DNA of 64,000 nucleotides from Diaphorobacter nitroreducens (GTDB lineage: Bacteria > Pseudomonadota > Gammaproteobacteria > Burkholderiales > Burkholderiaceae_C), in NCBI GenBank assembly GCA_003755025.1, contig RJVL01000001.1:793112-857111 (forward strand), given 5' to 3'. Below the pieces are notes generated by a model that was not told the origin of the DNA, ran no database searches, and saw only the letters and a program-made list of their open reading frames with translations. Position 1 is the first letter of the stretch. Each line of letters starts with the position of its first letter. Of this stretch, positions 44,898 through 55,149 are shown in pieces. Made by a program: the position numbers and the translations under genes.

Positions 44898-45047
44898 CGG
44901 CTGTTCTGCCGTGAACCGCCGGTCAGCACGAGCTACCGGCCCCGTGAAGGCGCATTGCCACGCTCTGCTTTCTGCGCCGCAATATCTCCAACCCAAGGCG
45001 CAGCCTCCCGTTTGATGCGAGGCTGCCTTTCCAGGGACTGTTGGACC
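44883..45047 (+). promoter_or_regulatory. Possible scpB promoter and structured leader
   Basis: TACAAT at 44883-44888, at the very end of rluD, is a plausible -10 without a good -35. The 150-base gap that follows can form two short hairpins, ACGGC/GCCGT (44897-44912) and GCCGGT/ACCGGC (44918-44940). No U-run follows either. No gene is seen. Whether this is a 5' leader, a processing site or a weak terminator cannot be told. Confidence 0.35.
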
Positions 45048-45752
45048 ATGAATTCGGTGGACGCCAAACGGGTTCTTGAAACCGCGTTGATCTGTGCCCC
45101 GCAGCCTGTATCGATCCGTGACTTGCGGACATTGTTCGATGACGCGCTGGGTTCCGATACAGTAAAGATGCTGCTGCTGGAACTGCAGCAGGACTGGGCC
45201 TTGCGAGGGGTGGAGTTGGTACAAGTGGCCACAGGTTGGCGTTTCCAGAGCCGGCCCGAGATGCGCGAATTTCTGGACCGGCTGCATCCTGAAAAACCGC
45301 CCCGCTATACGCGAGCGACGCTGGAGACGCTGGCCATCATTGCTTACCGGCAGCCCGTGACCCGCGGGGACATCGAAGACATCCGTGGGGTGACCGTCAA
45401 CAGCCTCATCATCAAACAACTGGAGGACCGCGGCTGGGTGGAGGTCATTGGCCACCGCGAGACAGTGGGCCGGCCTGCGTTGTTTGCTACCACACGGCAG
45501 TTCCTGGATGATTTAGGACTGCAATCACTGGATCAACTGCCTACGCTCGAAGACCCCGGCGTGCAGGTCAGCATGTTTGAAGCGCTGGGCTCCATTCAGG
45601 GGGCACCGCAGAGCGAAGACACTGCAGGGGTACCTGAGGACGGCGTGCAGGTGCCGGCCGTAGACGAAGTAGATATTGAAGATGCCCCTGATCTGGTAGT
45701 GGGCGCGACACACAGTGGTGCCGAAGAGGGGCCACGGGACATTGACATATGA
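45048..45752 (+). CDS. scpB: Segregation and condensation protein B
   Basis: A 234-residue protein of two winged-helix domains. The N-terminal one begins [18 protein letters not shown], and the second carries the family motif [23 protein letters not shown], then [18 protein letters not shown]. ScpB binds ScpA and SMC to form the condensin that organises the chromosome. A long acidic C-terminal tail (~residues 175-234) is extra. scpA is not in the window. The stop overlaps the rluB start as ATGA. Confidence 0.94.
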   Translation: MNSVDAKRVLETALICAPQPVSIRDLRTLFDDALGSDTVKMLLLELQQDWALRGVELVQVATGWRFQSRPEMREFLDRLHPEKPPRYTRATLETLAIIAYRQPVTRGDIEDIRGVTVNSLIIKQLEDRGWVEVIGHRETVGRPALFATTRQFLDDLGLQSLDQLPTLEDPGVQVSMFEALGSIQGAPQSEDTAGVPEDGVQVPAVDEVDIEDAPDLVVGATHSGAEEGPRDIDI

Positions 45753-47089
45753 ATGATGAATCTCACAAGGATCCGGACTCCATGGGGGGGCGCTCGCCTT
45801 CGCCCGCATCGGAGGCTGCTGCGCCGCGCAGGCCCCGCAAGCGCAAGTCTGCGGAAGGCGCGCTTCAGGAGGATGCGGCAGTGCCGCAACTCAGTGCTGA
45901 CGGTGCCCAATCGGACGTGAAAATGCAGGAAGTGCATGAGCAAGGCGCTGCTGTTGAGGTGCCACGACAGTCCAGCGGCCATGCTGCCAAGCGCGCGCCG
46001 AAGGGCGATGGCTATCAGTTTGCCGATGTGGTGTCGGGTCAGTTCGACGAGGATGAAGCCAACGCCGAGCTCGCCCCCGCCAAACGGGTGCTGCTTCCCC
46101 AGCCAGAAACCCCCAAACTTCACAAGGTGCTTGCCCAGGCGGGCATGGGGTCTCGGCTGGAAATGGAGCAGCTCATCCTGGAAGGTCGTATTTCCGTCAA
46201 CAACGAGCCGGCCCATATCGGACAGCGCGTGCAGTTTGGGGACCAGATAAAGGTCAACGGCAAACCCATCCGCTTCCGTATTGCGCCACCGCCGGTACGC
46301 GTGATTGCATACCACAAGCCGGTGGGCGAAGTGGTTACGCATGACGATCCGCAAAACCGCCCCACCGTGTTTCGCAAACTGCCCCGGCTGCAGCAGGGCA
46401 AATGGCAATCCGTCGGGCGTCTGGACCTGAATACCGAAGGTTTGTTGCTATTCACCAGTTCGGGTGAGCTTGCGAACAAGTTGATGCACCCCCGCTTCGG
46501 GCTGGAGCGTGAATATGCGGTCCGCGTGTTGGGTGCGTTGAGCACCGAGGAAAAGCAGCGCTTGCTGGAAGGCGTGCCGCTGGAGGATGGCATGGCTTCC
46601 TTTGGCTCCGTGGAAGACGGCGGCGGCGAGGGCGCCAACTGTTGGTACCGTGTCACCATCTCTGAAGGCCGTAACCGCGAGGTCCGCCGTATGTTCGAGG
46701 CGGTAGGGCATGCGGTGAGCCGGCTGATTCGGATTCGCTATGGGGCCATGATGCTGCCGCGCGGGCTCAAGCGCGGGGCGTGGCTGGAGCTTGATGAGCG
46801 CGACATTCGTGCCCTGATGCAGGCGGCAGGTGCAACGCTGGATGGTGGTGGTGCGCGCCCTACTAGTGGCCAGGGTAGGGGCGGCCGCAAAGGCGATCGT
46901 CGATCCGCAGGGCCCGGCAAGGCATCTGGCAGTGGGCGTGACAAGACAGGGGGGCGCGCGGGGCGATCGCCCTCACCGAATGCCCAGCCGGACCCGATGA
47001 AGACGTCGCTCGGCTATATCGGGGCTGACAGTTTCTCGCGCCATCGCCAACAGCAACGCAACAACGGGCCGCGCCGCGGCGGCCGTTAG
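45749..47089 (+). CDS. rluB: 23S rRNA pseudouridine synthase, RluB family
   Basis: A 446-residue RsuA/RluB enzyme that modifies the peptidyl-transferase region of 23S rRNA. Residues 1-~110 are a low-complexity charged extension. An S4 domain follows ([21 protein letters not shown]), then the catalytic domain with [15 protein letters not shown] (Asp226) and [16 protein letters not shown]. The last ~80 residues are a Gly/Arg-rich basic tail, common in beta- and gammaproteobacterial RluB. It is coupled to scpB by a four-base overlap. Confidence 0.94.
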   Translation: MNDESHKDPDSMGGRSPSPASEAAAPRRPRKRKSAEGALQEDAAVPQLSADGAQSDVKMQEVHEQGAAVEVPRQSSGHAAKRAPKGDGYQFADVVSGQFDEDEANAELAPAKRVLLPQPETPKLHKVLAQAGMGSRLEMEQLILEGRISVNNEPAHIGQRVQFGDQIKVNGKPIRFRIAPPPVRVIAYHKPVGEVVTHDDPQNRPTVFRKLPRLQQGKWQSVGRLDLNTEGLLLFTSSGELANKLMHPRFGLEREYAVRVLGALSTEEKQRLLEGVPLEDGMASFGSVEDGGGEGANCWYRVTISEGRNREVRRMFEAVGHAVSRLIRIRYGAMMLPRGLKRGAWLELDERDIRALMQAAGATLDGGGARPTSGQGRGGRKGDRRSAGPGKASGSGRDKTGGRAGRSPSPNAQPDPMKTSLGYIGADSFSRHRQQQRNNGPRRGGR

Positions 47090-47165
47090 GGGATTGGCGT
47101 AAAGCTAAAATTGACGGTTTGCCTTCAGGGCAAAAATACCGCAACACCTCACTAGGAAAATCAAC

Positions 47166-47591
47166 ATGGCTATCGAACGCACCCTTTCCATCATCAAGCC
47201 GGACGCAGTTGCCAAGAACGTGATCGGCCAGATCTATGCGCGCTTTGAAGCCGCGGGCCTGAAGATTGCCGCTGCGCGCATGATCCACCTGTCGCGCGCC
47301 GAAGCCGAGCAGTTCTACGCAGTGCACAAGGAGCGCCCCTTCTTCAAGGATCTGGTGGACTTCATGATTTCCGGCCCCGTGATGGTGCAGGCCCTGGAGG
47401 GTGAGAACGCCGTCCTGAAGAACCGCGAACTCATGGGCGCGACCGACCCCAAGAAGGCGGCGCCCGGCACGATCCGCGCCGACTTCGCGGACAGCATCGA
47501 CGCCAATGCGGTGCACGGCTCCGACGCTGCTGAAACCGCACAGGTGGAAGTGGCCTTCTTCTTCCCCGGCCTGAACATCTACTCGCGCTAA
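47166..47591 (+). CDS. ndk: Nucleoside diphosphate kinase
   Basis: A 141-residue enzyme that equalises nucleoside triphosphate pools. It has [14 protein letters not shown] at the start, [14 protein letters not shown], the [16 protein letters not shown] loop, and the phosphate-accepting His117 in [12 protein letters not shown]. Length is typical. AGGA lies ten bases before the ATG, and TAAAAT at 47106-47111 is a possible -10. It heads the conserved run to hisS. Confidence 0.97.
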   Translation: MAIERTLSIIKPDAVAKNVIGQIYARFEAAGLKIAAARMIHLSRAEAEQFYAVHKERPFFKDLVDFMISGPVMVQALEGENAVLKNRELMGATDPKKAAPGTIRADFADSIDANAVHGSDAAETAQVEVAFFFPGLNIYSR

Positions 47592-47675
47592 TGCAGTGGC
47601 TCCGCGTGCCGGGCGGTCCTGGTTTGGCCGCCCCCGCGCGGATGCGCTATGTGGGCGTGGACATCCGTGAACGTT

Positions 47676-48800
47676 ATGACCACGAACCTTCTGGATTTTG
47701 ACCTGGACGGCCTGGCTGCTTTTTGCGAGCGGCTGGGAGAAAAACGTTTTCGGGCCACGCAACTGTTTCGCTGGATCCACCAGCGCGGTGCCAGCGATTT
47801 TGACCAGATGAGCGACCTGGCGAAATCGTTGCGCGAGAAGCTCAGGGGCTGCGCCCATGTGGCAGGGCTGCAAGCCATCAGCGAACATGTCTCTGCGGAC
47901 GGCACGGTGAAGTGGCTGTTCGACGTGGGCGACGGCAACGCCGTGGAGACAGTCTTTATTCCTGAGGACGATCGCGGCACCTTGTGCATCTCCTCGCAGG
48001 CTGGATGCGCCGTAGGCTGCCGTTTTTGCTCCACCGGTCACCAGGGGTTCAGCCGCAATCTCACTACTGGTGAAATCCTGGCCCAGCTCTGGTATGCCGA
48101 GCACGCACTACGGCAGCGCTGCGGCGATGGTGAACGCGTGATTTCCAACGTGGTGATGATGGGAATGGGCGAGCCGCTGCAGAACTATGCTGCACTGGTG
48201 CCTGCGCTGCGTGTCATGCTCGATGACCATGGTTACGGCTTGTCGCGGCGTCGCGTAACCGTGTCTACCTCAGGCGTCGTGCCCATGATGGACCGCCTGG
48301 CGCAGGATTGTCCTGTGGCGCTCGCTGTTTCGCTGCATGCTCCCAATGACGTGTTGCGCGACAACCTCGTTCCCCTGAACCGCAAGTACCCGCTGCATGA
48401 ACTCCTGGCGGCGTGTCGGCGTTATTTGGACCACGCGCCGCGGGACTTCATCACTTTTGAATACTGCATGCTGGAAGGCGTGAACGATCAGCCAGAGCAT
48501 GCGCGACAGTTGATTGACCTGGTGGGCCGCAAGGCGGCCGACGGCGGGGTGTCGTGCAAGTTCAATCTCATCCCCTTCAACCCGTTCCCGGCTTCCGGTC
48601 TGCGCCGATCTCCCCCGGCGGCTGTGACGGCTTTCGCACAATTGTTGAGTGACGCGGGTATCGTCACGACCGTTCGCAAGACGCGCGGTGACGATATTGA
48701 TGCGGCATGCGGACAACTGGCTGGCGATGTGAAGGACCGAACACGGGTCAATGAACGCATGGCCAAGCTCAGGACCATCGAGATCAAGCCGGTCATCTGA
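47676..48800 (+). CDS. rlmN: 23S rRNA/tRNA adenine-C2 methyltransferase RlmN
   Basis: A 374-residue radical SAM enzyme that methylates A2503 of 23S rRNA and A37 of some tRNAs. It has the cluster motif CAVGCRFC (C111, C115, C118), an N-terminal HhH-like domain ([18 protein letters not shown]), [13 protein letters not shown] and the C-terminal catalytic Cys region near FNLIPFNPF. The start is ATG 47676 ([12 protein letters not shown]); nine codons upstream are in frame but unsupported. It follows ndk after 84 bases. Confidence 0.96.
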   Translation: MTTNLLDFDLDGLAAFCERLGEKRFRATQLFRWIHQRGASDFDQMSDLAKSLREKLRGCAHVAGLQAISEHVSADGTVKWLFDVGDGNAVETVFIPEDDRGTLCISSQAGCAVGCRFCSTGHQGFSRNLTTGEILAQLWYAEHALRQRCGDGERVISNVVMMGMGEPLQNYAALVPALRVMLDDHGYGLSRRRVTVSTSGVVPMMDRLAQDCPVALAVSLHAPNDVLRDNLVPLNRKYPLHELLAACRRYLDHAPRDFITFEYCMLEGVNDQPEHARQLIDLVGRKAADGGVSCKFNLIPFNPFPASGLRRSPPAAVTAFAQLLSDAGIVTTVRKTRGDDIDAACGQLAGDVKDRTRVNERMAKLRTIEIKPVI

Positions 48801-48831
48801 CGGCGTGGCGCAACAATTACGGGAGGCTTTC

Positions 48832-49659
48832 ATGGCGAAGTGGCGGATCAATCATGGCGGGTGGCAGGCGATGGCGGCGATCGGCATTGCCGTTGTCGTC
48901 TCGGGCCTTGCCGGTTGTGCCCACCAAGGGGCCTCCGATGCCAATGGTGCTGTGGCGGAATCCGCATCCGGCGGCGGCGAAGCCGACGTGCGCCGCCGTG
49001 CGCGTATCCGGCTGGAGCTGGCTGCGAACTATCTGCAAATGGGGCAGACCACCGTGGCCATGGAGGAGGTGCGGCAGGCGATCACGACCGATCCCACGTA
49101 TGCCGACGCCTACCACCTTCGCGGCTTGATATACATGAACATGGGCGACCTGGCGCTCGCGGAAGACAGCCTCAAGCGCGCCCAAGGCATGAAGCCTTCC
49201 GATCCAGACATCATGCACAACTATGGCTGGCTGCAGTGCCAGCGCCAGCAGTACGACGTCGCCAATCAGATGTTCGAGCGGGCGCTTGCCGTGCCGAGTT
49301 ACAAGGCACGCAGCAAGACGCTGATGTCCCAGGGCCTGTGCTACCAGCGGGCGGGGCGTCTTGCAGAGGCCGAACAAGCGCTGAAGCAGGCCTATGAGAT
49401 TGATGCGGGCAACCCGGCGGTGGGGTACCACTTGGCGGCCGTGCTGTTTGCGCGGGGCGAGGCCAAGCGGGCGCAGTTTTATGTCCGTCGCGTGAACAAT
49501 GGCGAGTATGCCAATGCCGAGTCTCTGTGGTTGGGTGTGAAGATCGAGCGCGTGCTCAAGGAGTTCGTGGCCATGCGCCAGTTGGGTGATCAGTTGCGCA
49601 AGCGCTTCCCCAACGCGAAAGAAACCCTGGCATTCGAACGAGGGGCCTTCGATGAGTGA
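48832..49659 (+). CDS. pilW: Type IV pilus biogenesis/stability lipoprotein PilW (PilF)
   Basis: A 275-residue lipoprotein. The signal ends in VSGLAGC (Cys ~28). Tandem tetratricopeptide repeats fill residues ~50-245 (ARIRLELAANYLQMGQTTVA, DAYHLRGLIYMNMGDLALAE, NYGWLQCQRQQYDVAN, GLCYQRAGRLAEAEQALKQA). In other bacteria PilF/PilW supports assembly of the PilQ secretin in the outer membrane. Start at ATG 48832 with GGGAGG upstream. The 3' end overlaps rodZ by eight bases. Confidence 0.93.
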   Translation: MAKWRINHGGWQAMAAIGIAVVVSGLAGCAHQGASDANGAVAESASGGGEADVRRRARIRLELAANYLQMGQTTVAMEEVRQAITTDPTYADAYHLRGLIYMNMGDLALAEDSLKRAQGMKPSDPDIMHNYGWLQCQRQQYDVANQMFERALAVPSYKARSKTLMSQGLCYQRAGRLAEAEQALKQAYEIDAGNPAVGYHLAAVLFARGEAKRAQFYVRRVNNGEYANAESLWLGVKIERVLKEFVAMRQLGDQLRKRFPNAKETLAFERGAFDE

Positions 49660-50626
49660 GCCCATGGGCGCCGCTGGGGGGGGTGATCATCGGATGCAGG
49701 ATCACGGCACTGAACCGGCGGGCGGCGTTACCGCGGGGCAGTTGCTGAGGCAACTGCGCGAATCCGCAGGGGTCCATGTTGATGTGCTGGCCGGAACGCT
49801 GAAGGTGCCCGCGAACAAACTGCATGCGCTGGAAGCGGACCAATACGACGCATTTCCCGACGCCGTCTTCATGCGGGCGTTGGCGTCGGGCGTCTGCCGG
49901 ACCTTGAAGGCCGATGCTGCGCCGGTGCTCGCATTGCTGCCCCAGAGCGGCCCCGTGCAGCTTGTGGTGGACAAGGGACTCAACGCGTCGTTCAAAGACC
50001 CTGGTCACCGGTTCATCAAGGGGGGAACGCTGGAGCGACCCAAGTCGCGCATGATGGGCGTGACGGTTGCCGCGCTGTTGGCCGCCGCGGTGGCCATCGC
50101 CTTTCTCCCGAAGGGCAACGACAGTTTGCCGGTCGCCAGCAGTCCGGAGGCGGTAACACCGCCACAGCGCGCGCCCGAAGCCACGCAACTGGACCCGGTG
50201 ACTGCTGCGGTGCCCCCAACACAAGAGTCCGTTGCCTCAGGGGGACAGGCCACTGTGCGGGCAGAGCCATCTTCTGCTGCGGTGGCCTCAGCGGCCCTCG
50301 CCGCATCGGCCCCCGCTGCGGCGGTGGAGCCGGCCCCATCCCACGGCGTGTCCAACGAGGCCGGAGTTGACGCCAAGGGCACCGAGGCTTCGGGCGTGCT
50401 GGTCATTCGCGCCCGGGGAGAATCCTGGATCCAGGTGCGCAACGCCGCGGGCGGCGTCGTGCTGCAGAAGATCCTGGCTGCGGGCGAGAGTGTTTCCGCG
50501 GCGGGCAGCCCTCCCTGGTCGGTCGTCATTGGCAAGGCGGATGCCACGGAGGTGGTTGTGCGCGGCCAGCCCATGGATTTGAATGCGATTGCGCGCGAGA
50601 ACGTTGCGCGTTTCGAGGTGAAGTAA
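49652..50626 (+). CDS. rodZ: RodZ-type cell-shape protein
   Basis: A 324-residue protein. A cytoplasmic helix-turn-helix domain is seen (GQLLRQLRESAGVHVDVLAGTLKV, residues ~30-105). One transmembrane helix follows (MMGVTVAALLAAAVAIAF, ~135-152), then an Ala/Pro/Ser-rich periplasmic linker and a C-terminal DUF4115 beta-domain (GVLVIRARGESWIQVRNA ... ARENVARFEVK). RodZ links MreB to the elongation machinery. It overlaps pilW and abuts ispG with no gap, the conserved pilW-rodZ-ispG order. Confidence 0.92.
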   Translation: MSEPMGAAGGGDHRMQDHGTEPAGGVTAGQLLRQLRESAGVHVDVLAGTLKVPANKLHALEADQYDAFPDAVFMRALASGVCRTLKADAAPVLALLPQSGPVQLVVDKGLNASFKDPGHRFIKGGTLERPKSRMMGVTVAALLAAAVAIAFLPKGNDSLPVASSPEAVTPPQRAPEATQLDPVTAAVPPTQESVASGGQATVRAEPSSAAVASAALAASAPAAAVEPAPSHGVSNEAGVDAKGTEASGVLVIRARGESWIQVRNAAGGVVLQKILAAGESVSAAGSPPWSVVIGKADATEVVVRGQPMDLNAIARENVARFEVK

Positions 50627-51904
50627 ATGAATATCTCCGGCACAGCCGCACCGATCGCTATGGCACAGCCCCAGGCACGCCGCTCGCGGCAGGCACGCAT
50701 CGTCTGGGGCAGCCGGGTGGTCACGGTGGGTGGCGGCGCACCGGTTAGGGTGCAGTCCATGACCAACACCGACACGGTGGATGCGATCGGCACGGCCATC
50801 CAGATCAAGGAACTGGCGCAAGCGGGCTCCGAGTTCGTTCGCATCACGGTGAACACGCCGGAGGCCGCAGCGGCCGTGCCCTACATCCGTGAGCAGCTGG
50901 ACCGCATGGGCGAGACGGTGCCGCTGGTGGGCGACTTTCACTACAACGGCCACCGCCTGCTGACGGAATTTCCCGACTGCGCACAGGCATTGTCCAAGTA
51001 CCGCATCAACCCGGGCAACGTGGGCAAGGGCGACAAGAAGGACAAGCAGTTCGGCCAGATGATCGAGGCCGCGGTGCGCTGGGACAAGGCCGTGCGCATT
51101 GGCGTGAACTGGGGCAGCCTGGACCAGGAGTTGCTGGCCGAGCTGATGGATGCGAACAGCCGCCGCGCCCAGCCGTGGGATGCGCGCCAGGTCATGTACG
51201 AGGCGCTGATCACCTCCGCCATCGAATCGGCGAAACGCGCCGAGGAAATGGGCCTGAGCGGCGACCAGATCATCCTTTCGTGCAAGGTCAGCGGAGTGCA
51301 AGACCTGATCTCGGTGTACCGCGAACTCGCGCGCCGCTGCGACTATGCGCTGCACCTGGGTCTGACCGAGGCGGGCATGGGTACCAAGGGTATCGTGGCG
51401 TCGACCACCGCGCTTTCGATCCTGCTGCAGGAAGGCATTGGCGACACTATCCGTGTGTCGCTGACTCCGCAGCCCGGCGAGGCGCGCACCCAAGAGGTGG
51501 TGGTGGCCTCCGAGATCCTGCAATCGCTGGGACTGCGTGCGTTCGTGCCCAGCGTGACTGCTTGCCCGGGCTGCGGCCGTACCACCAGCACCACATTCCA
51601 GGAGCTGGCCAAGCAGATCGACGATTACCTGCGTGCGCAGATGCCCGTATGGCGGCTGCGCTATCCCGGCGTGGAAAAACTCAAGGTGGCCGTGATGGGC
51701 TGCATCGTCAACGGCCCGGGCGAGAGCAAACATGCCGACATCGGCATCAGCCTTCCCGGCACGGGCGAGGCGCCCGCCGCCCCGGTGTTCATCGACGGCG
51801 AAAAGGCCATGACCCTGCGGGGCGAGGGCATCGCGCGAGAGTTCCAGGATATCGTTGAAGGCTACATTGCCCGGCGTTTCGGCAACGGCGCAGGCGCACA
51901 GTGA
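50627..51904 (+). CDS. ispG: 4-hydroxy-3-methylbut-2-enyl-diphosphate synthase (flavodoxin)
   Basis: A 425-residue enzyme of the methylerythritol phosphate route to isoprenoids. It has a TIM-barrel N-terminus ([19 protein letters not shown]) and a C-terminal Fe-S domain with C313 and C316 (CPGCGRTT) and C359 (GCIVNGPGE). ATG follows the rodZ stop directly. The N-terminal ~20 residues before [13 protein letters not shown] are a loose extension. Confidence 0.96.
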   Translation: MNISGTAAPIAMAQPQARRSRQARIVWGSRVVTVGGGAPVRVQSMTNTDTVDAIGTAIQIKELAQAGSEFVRITVNTPEAAAAVPYIREQLDRMGETVPLVGDFHYNGHRLLTEFPDCAQALSKYRINPGNVGKGDKKDKQFGQMIEAAVRWDKAVRIGVNWGSLDQELLAELMDANSRRAQPWDARQVMYEALITSAIESAKRAEEMGLSGDQIILSCKVSGVQDLISVYRELARRCDYALHLGLTEAGMGTKGIVASTTALSILLQEGIGDTIRVSLTPQPGEARTQEVVVASEILQSLGLRAFVPSVTACPGCGRTTSTTFQELAKQIDDYLRAQMPVWRLRYPGVEKLKVAVMGCIVNGPGESKHADIGISLPGTGEAPAAPVFIDGEKAMTLRGEGIAREFQDIVEGYIARRFGNGAGAQ

Positions 51905-51917
51905 AGTGTGCGCAAGT

Positions 51918-51982
51918 TTGCTATAAATATTATAGCCTCTAGCGCTTGATGGATAAGCGCTAGAGGCTGATTTGATTCAAAA
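51918..51982. repeat. Best-preserved copy of the palindromic element, ispG/hisS gap
   Basis: TTTGCTAT-aaatatt-ATAGC is followed by a perfect 14-base stem AGCCTCTAGCGCTT-gatggat-AAGCGCTAGAGGCT (51934-51947 with 51955-51968) and then gATTTGATTCAAAA. It fills most of the 97-base gap and ends ~20 bases before the hisS start. I use it as the reference for the family. Confidence 0.85.
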
Positions 51983-52001
51983 TCACAAACAACAGAACAA
52001 G

Positions 52002-53291
52002 ATGCAGAAGCTGGTTGCCATCAAGGGCATGAACGACATTCTTCCGCCCGATTCGGCGCGCTGGGAATGGCTGGAGGACAAGGTGCGCACCCTCATGGCG
52101 CGCTACGCTTATCGCAACATCCGCACGCCCATCGTCGAGCCTACGCCGCTGTTCGTGCGCGGCCTGGGCGAAGTCACCGACATCGTCGAGAAGGAGATGT
52201 ACTCCTTCGAGGACCGGCTCAACGGTGAACAGCTGACGCTGCGCCCCGAGGCAACGGCGGGGGTGGTGCGTGCGGTGGTAGAGCATTCCATGCTCTACGA
52301 CGGCGGCAAGCGCCTGTACTACATGGGGCCCATGTTCCGGCATGAACGGCCACAGCGCGGCCGCTACCGCCAGTTCCACCAGATCGGTGCCGAGGCGCTG
52401 GGCTTTCCCGGCGCGGAAGCCGATGCCGAAATCATTCTGCTGGCGCATGCGCTGTGGGCGGAACTGGGGCTGGAGAACGTGCGGCTGGAATTGAACAGCC
52501 TGGGGCAGCCCGACGAGCGCCGCGCCCACCGCGCGGCGCTGATCGCATACCTCGAGCAGCACATGGATGTGCTCGACGAGGATGCGCGCCGCCGCCTGCA
52601 CAGCAATCCGCTGCGCATTCTCGACACCAAGAACCCCGCGATGCAGGCGCTGGTGGAAGGCGCCCCGCGGCTCATCGACTTTCTAGGCGAGGCGTCGCTG
52701 CAGCATTTCGAGACCGTCAAGGCGATCCTGGATGCCAACGGCGTGGCCTGGAGCCTCAATCCCCGCCTGGTTCGCGGGATGGACTATTACAACCTCACGG
52801 TGTTCGAGTTCGTGACGGACCAACTGGGCTCGCAGGGCACGATCTGCGGTGGGGGCCGTTACGACTACCTGATCGAGCAGATCGGCGGCAAGTCCGCTCC
52901 GGCCGTGGGCTGGGCGCTGGGGGTGGAGCGCGTGCTGGAGTTGCTCAAGGAGCAGGAGACGCAAGTGGCCCGACCAGCTGCCGATGCCTATGCCGTAGTG
53001 CCCGACGCGTCTGCCCTGCCGGTGGTCATGGCTACCTTGCAGCGGCTGCGTGCGCAGGGGGTGTCGGTGCAGATGCACAGCCCCACCGCCGCAGGCGAGG
53101 GCATGGGCAGCATGAAATCCCAGTTCAAGAAGGCGGACGCCAGCGGCGCACGCTATGCACTGGTCTTCGGCGCCGACGAACTGGCCCGCGGGGCCGTGAC
53201 CGTCAAGCCGCTGCGGGATAGCGGCGAGCAGGCGGAGCGCCCGCTGGCGGCGCTGGCCGAATGGGCGGCCACCCTACAATCCTCGCGCTGA
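52002..53291 (+). CDS. hisS: Histidyl-tRNA synthetase
   Basis: A 429-residue class II synthetase. Motif 1 region KGMNDILP, motif 2 [21 protein letters not shown], the His-specific [14 protein letters not shown] and [15 protein letters not shown] (class II motif 3 area [10 protein letters not shown]) are all present. A C-terminal anticodon-binding domain follows. The start at ATG 52002 ([10 protein letters not shown]) matches the family; a TTG ten codons upstream lies inside the palindromic element and is excluded. The ribosome site is weak. Confidence 0.96.
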   Translation: MQKLVAIKGMNDILPPDSARWEWLEDKVRTLMARYAYRNIRTPIVEPTPLFVRGLGEVTDIVEKEMYSFEDRLNGEQLTLRPEATAGVVRAVVEHSMLYDGGKRLYYMGPMFRHERPQRGRYRQFHQIGAEALGFPGAEADAEIILLAHALWAELGLENVRLELNSLGQPDERRAHRAALIAYLEQHMDVLDEDARRRLHSNPLRILDTKNPAMQALVEGAPRLIDFLGEASLQHFETVKAILDANGVAWSLNPRLVRGMDYYNLTVFEFVTDQLGSQGTICGGGRYDYLIEQIGGKSAPAVGWALGVERVLELLKEQETQVARPAADAYAVVPDASALPVVMATLQRLRAQGVSVQMHSPTAAGEGMGSMKSQFKKADASGARYALVFGADELARGAVTVKPLRDSGEQAERPLAALAEWAATLQSSR

Positions 53292-53304
53292 ACGGAACCA
53301 CAAC

Positions 53305-53982
53305 ATGGCCAACAACTTCGACCTTCAAGAACAAGAACAGCTTGAGCAGATCAAGCACTTCTGGAACACGTGGGGCACGCCCATCACCTGGGTGTTGATT
53401 GTCATCATGGGGGGGCTTGCCGCCTGGAACGGCTACCGGCTGTGGCAGGGCAGCCAGGCCCAGCAGGCGACGGCACTGGCCGAGGCCGTGGAAATGGCCG
53501 TGCAGGCGGGTGACCTTGCGCGCGTGGAGCAAGCCGTGGGCGACCTGAAGTCGAGTTACGGCGGCACCGTGCAGGCGGGGCAGGCTGGCCTTCTGGCCGC
53601 CAAAGCGCTGGCCGACGCTGGCAAGTGGGACGCCGCCAAAAGTACGTTGGCTTGGGTGGCCGAGAAAGCGTCTGATGAGGGTTACCAGGCTTTGGCCCGG
53701 CTGCGCCTGGCCAGCGTCCTGATCGAGCAAAAGGCCTACGACGAGGCCTCGGCGCAGCTGTCGGGGAAATTCCCCGCAGAGTTTGCCGCTACGGTCGCGG
53801 ATCGCAAGGGTGATGTGTTCGCGTTGCAGGACAAGAAGCAGGAAGCCATTGCCGAGTACCGCCGCGCCTACCAGGCTTTTGACGAGCGTGTGGAATACCG
53901 CCGCCTGGTGGAAGCCAAGCTCAACGCTTTGGGTGCACAGGTGGAGACGGTAGCCTCCGCTACGTCGGGGGGCGTGCAATGA
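53305..53982 (+). CDS. YfgM-family tetratricopeptide membrane protein
   Basis: A 225-residue protein with a short cytoplasmic N-terminus (LQEQEQLEQIKHFWNTWG), one transmembrane helix (ITWVLIVIMGGLAAWNGYRLW, residues ~27-47) and a periplasmic TPR domain. YfgM works with the PpiD chaperone near the SecYEG translocon in Escherichia coli. The gene lies between hisS and bamB, the conserved place. The stop overlaps the bamB start (ATGA). TACAAT at 53275-53280 is a possible -10. Confidence 0.92.
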   Translation: MANNFDLQEQEQLEQIKHFWNTWGTPITWVLIVIMGGLAAWNGYRLWQGSQAQQATALAEAVEMAVQAGDLARVEQAVGDLKSSYGGTVQAGQAGLLAAKALADAGKWDAAKSTLAWVAEKASDEGYQALARLRLASVLIEQKAYDEASAQLSGKFPAEFAATVADRKGDVFALQDKKQEAIAEYRRAYQAFDERVEYRRLVEAKLNALGAQVETVASATSGGVQ

Positions 53983-55130
53983 GCCAGGCACGTAGTCATG
54001 CCATGAGGGCGCTGACCGGCGCCTCTTTGCTGGTGAGCCTGCTGGTGATGGGAGGGTGCTCGTTGTGGGGCGGCACGCCGAAGCCGAAGCCGGCGGAGCT
54101 CGGCCCCAACGTCCCTGTGCTGGGAGTGCGTCAGGCGTGGGTGTCCCAGATTGGGGCACAGGAAGGCCTTGAACTCGACATGCACGTGGAGGGCAGCGTG
54201 GTGACGGTGGCCTCTGCCAATGGCGATGTGGCGGCCATCGATGCACGCACGGGGGGCGACGTATGGCGCACGCGCCTCAACCAGCCGCTTGCCTCGGGCG
54301 TGGGAAGTGATGGGCGCTGGACGGCGGTGGTGTCGAAGGGCAACCAAGTTATCGCACTGGACGGCGGTCGGGAGATCTGGCGCAAGCCGTTGCCCGCCCA
54401 GGCTTATACGGCGCCGTTGGTCGCGGGCAAGCGCATCTTCGTGCTGGCGGCGGATCGCTCCATTTCCGCCTTCGACGCGGCGACTGGCTACCGGCTCTGG
54501 AGCCAGCAGCGGCCGGGTGAGCCCCTGGTCCTGCGCCAGGGCGGTGTGCTGATGGCCGTGGGTGACACCCTGGTTGCGGGGCTGTCCGGCCGTCTGGTCG
54601 GCTTCAATCCCGACAACGGCGTGGTGCGCTGGGAGGCGCCCTTGGCCAGCCCGCGTGGCACCAATGACGTCGAGCGGCTGGTGGAGATCGTTGGCCGTAC
54701 GAGCCGTGTGGGCGACAGTCTGTGCGCGCGGGCTTTCCAGGCTTCGGTGGGCTGTATCGATGCATCCCGGGGGGCGGTCTCGTGGACGCAGCCCGCCAGC
54801 GGCGGCGTGGGCATCCACGGGGATGACACCATGTTGTTCGGCACGGAAAGCAACGGAACAGTGATTGCATGGCGGCGCACCGATGGGTCCCGTGCCTGGA
54901 CATCGGACAGGTTGCAGTTCCGCAAGCTCACAGCGCCCTTGGTGCTGGGGCGTTCGGTCGTAGTGGGTGACGATACAGGGCTGGTGCACCTGCTGTCCCG
55001 TGAGGACGCCGCACCGCTCAACCGCCTGACGACCGATGGCTCGGCCATTGCGGCGGCCCCGGCGGTGGCGGGCGACACCTTGGTGGTGGTGACGCGCAAG
55101 GGCGGCGTCTACGGCTTCCGTCCGGACTGA
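53979..55130 (+). CDS. bamB: Outer membrane assembly lipoprotein BamB
   Basis: A 383-residue lipoprotein with lipobox VMGGC (Cys ~27). An eight-bladed beta-propeller of PQQ-like repeats follows (for example [65 protein letters not shown]). BamB helps BamA insert beta-barrel proteins in the outer membrane. It is coupled to yfgM and lies 19 bases before der. Confidence 0.94.
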   Translation: MSQARSHAMRALTGASLLVSLLVMGGCSLWGGTPKPKPAELGPNVPVLGVRQAWVSQIGAQEGLELDMHVEGSVVTVASANGDVAAIDARTGGDVWRTRLNQPLASGVGSDGRWTAVVSKGNQVIALDGGREIWRKPLPAQAYTAPLVAGKRIFVLAADRSISAFDAATGYRLWSQQRPGEPLVLRQGGVLMAVGDTLVAGLSGRLVGFNPDNGVVRWEAPLASPRGTNDVERLVEIVGRTSRVGDSLCARAFQASVGCIDASRGAVSWTQPASGGVGIHGDDTMLFGTESNGTVIAWRRTDGSRAWTSDRLQFRKLTAPLVLGRSVVVGDDTGLVHLLSREDAAPLNRLTTDGSAIAAAPAVAGDTLVVVTRKGGVYGFRPD

Positions 55131-55149
55131 TAGGGATATAGGACACAGG

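Noticed and set aside
44898..45047. Small structured RNA gene between rluD and scpB
   Set aside because: The hairpins are short, there is no terminator, and I recognise no known RNA family; kept only as a possible leader.
51918..51982. Repeats read as a CRISPR array
   Set aside because: Copies are single, many kilobases apart and palindromic, with no regular spacers and no cas genes.
51972..52001. TTG start of hisS ten codons upstream
   Set aside because: It lies within the repeat tail and adds residues not found in histidyl-tRNA synthetases; ATG 52002 fits.
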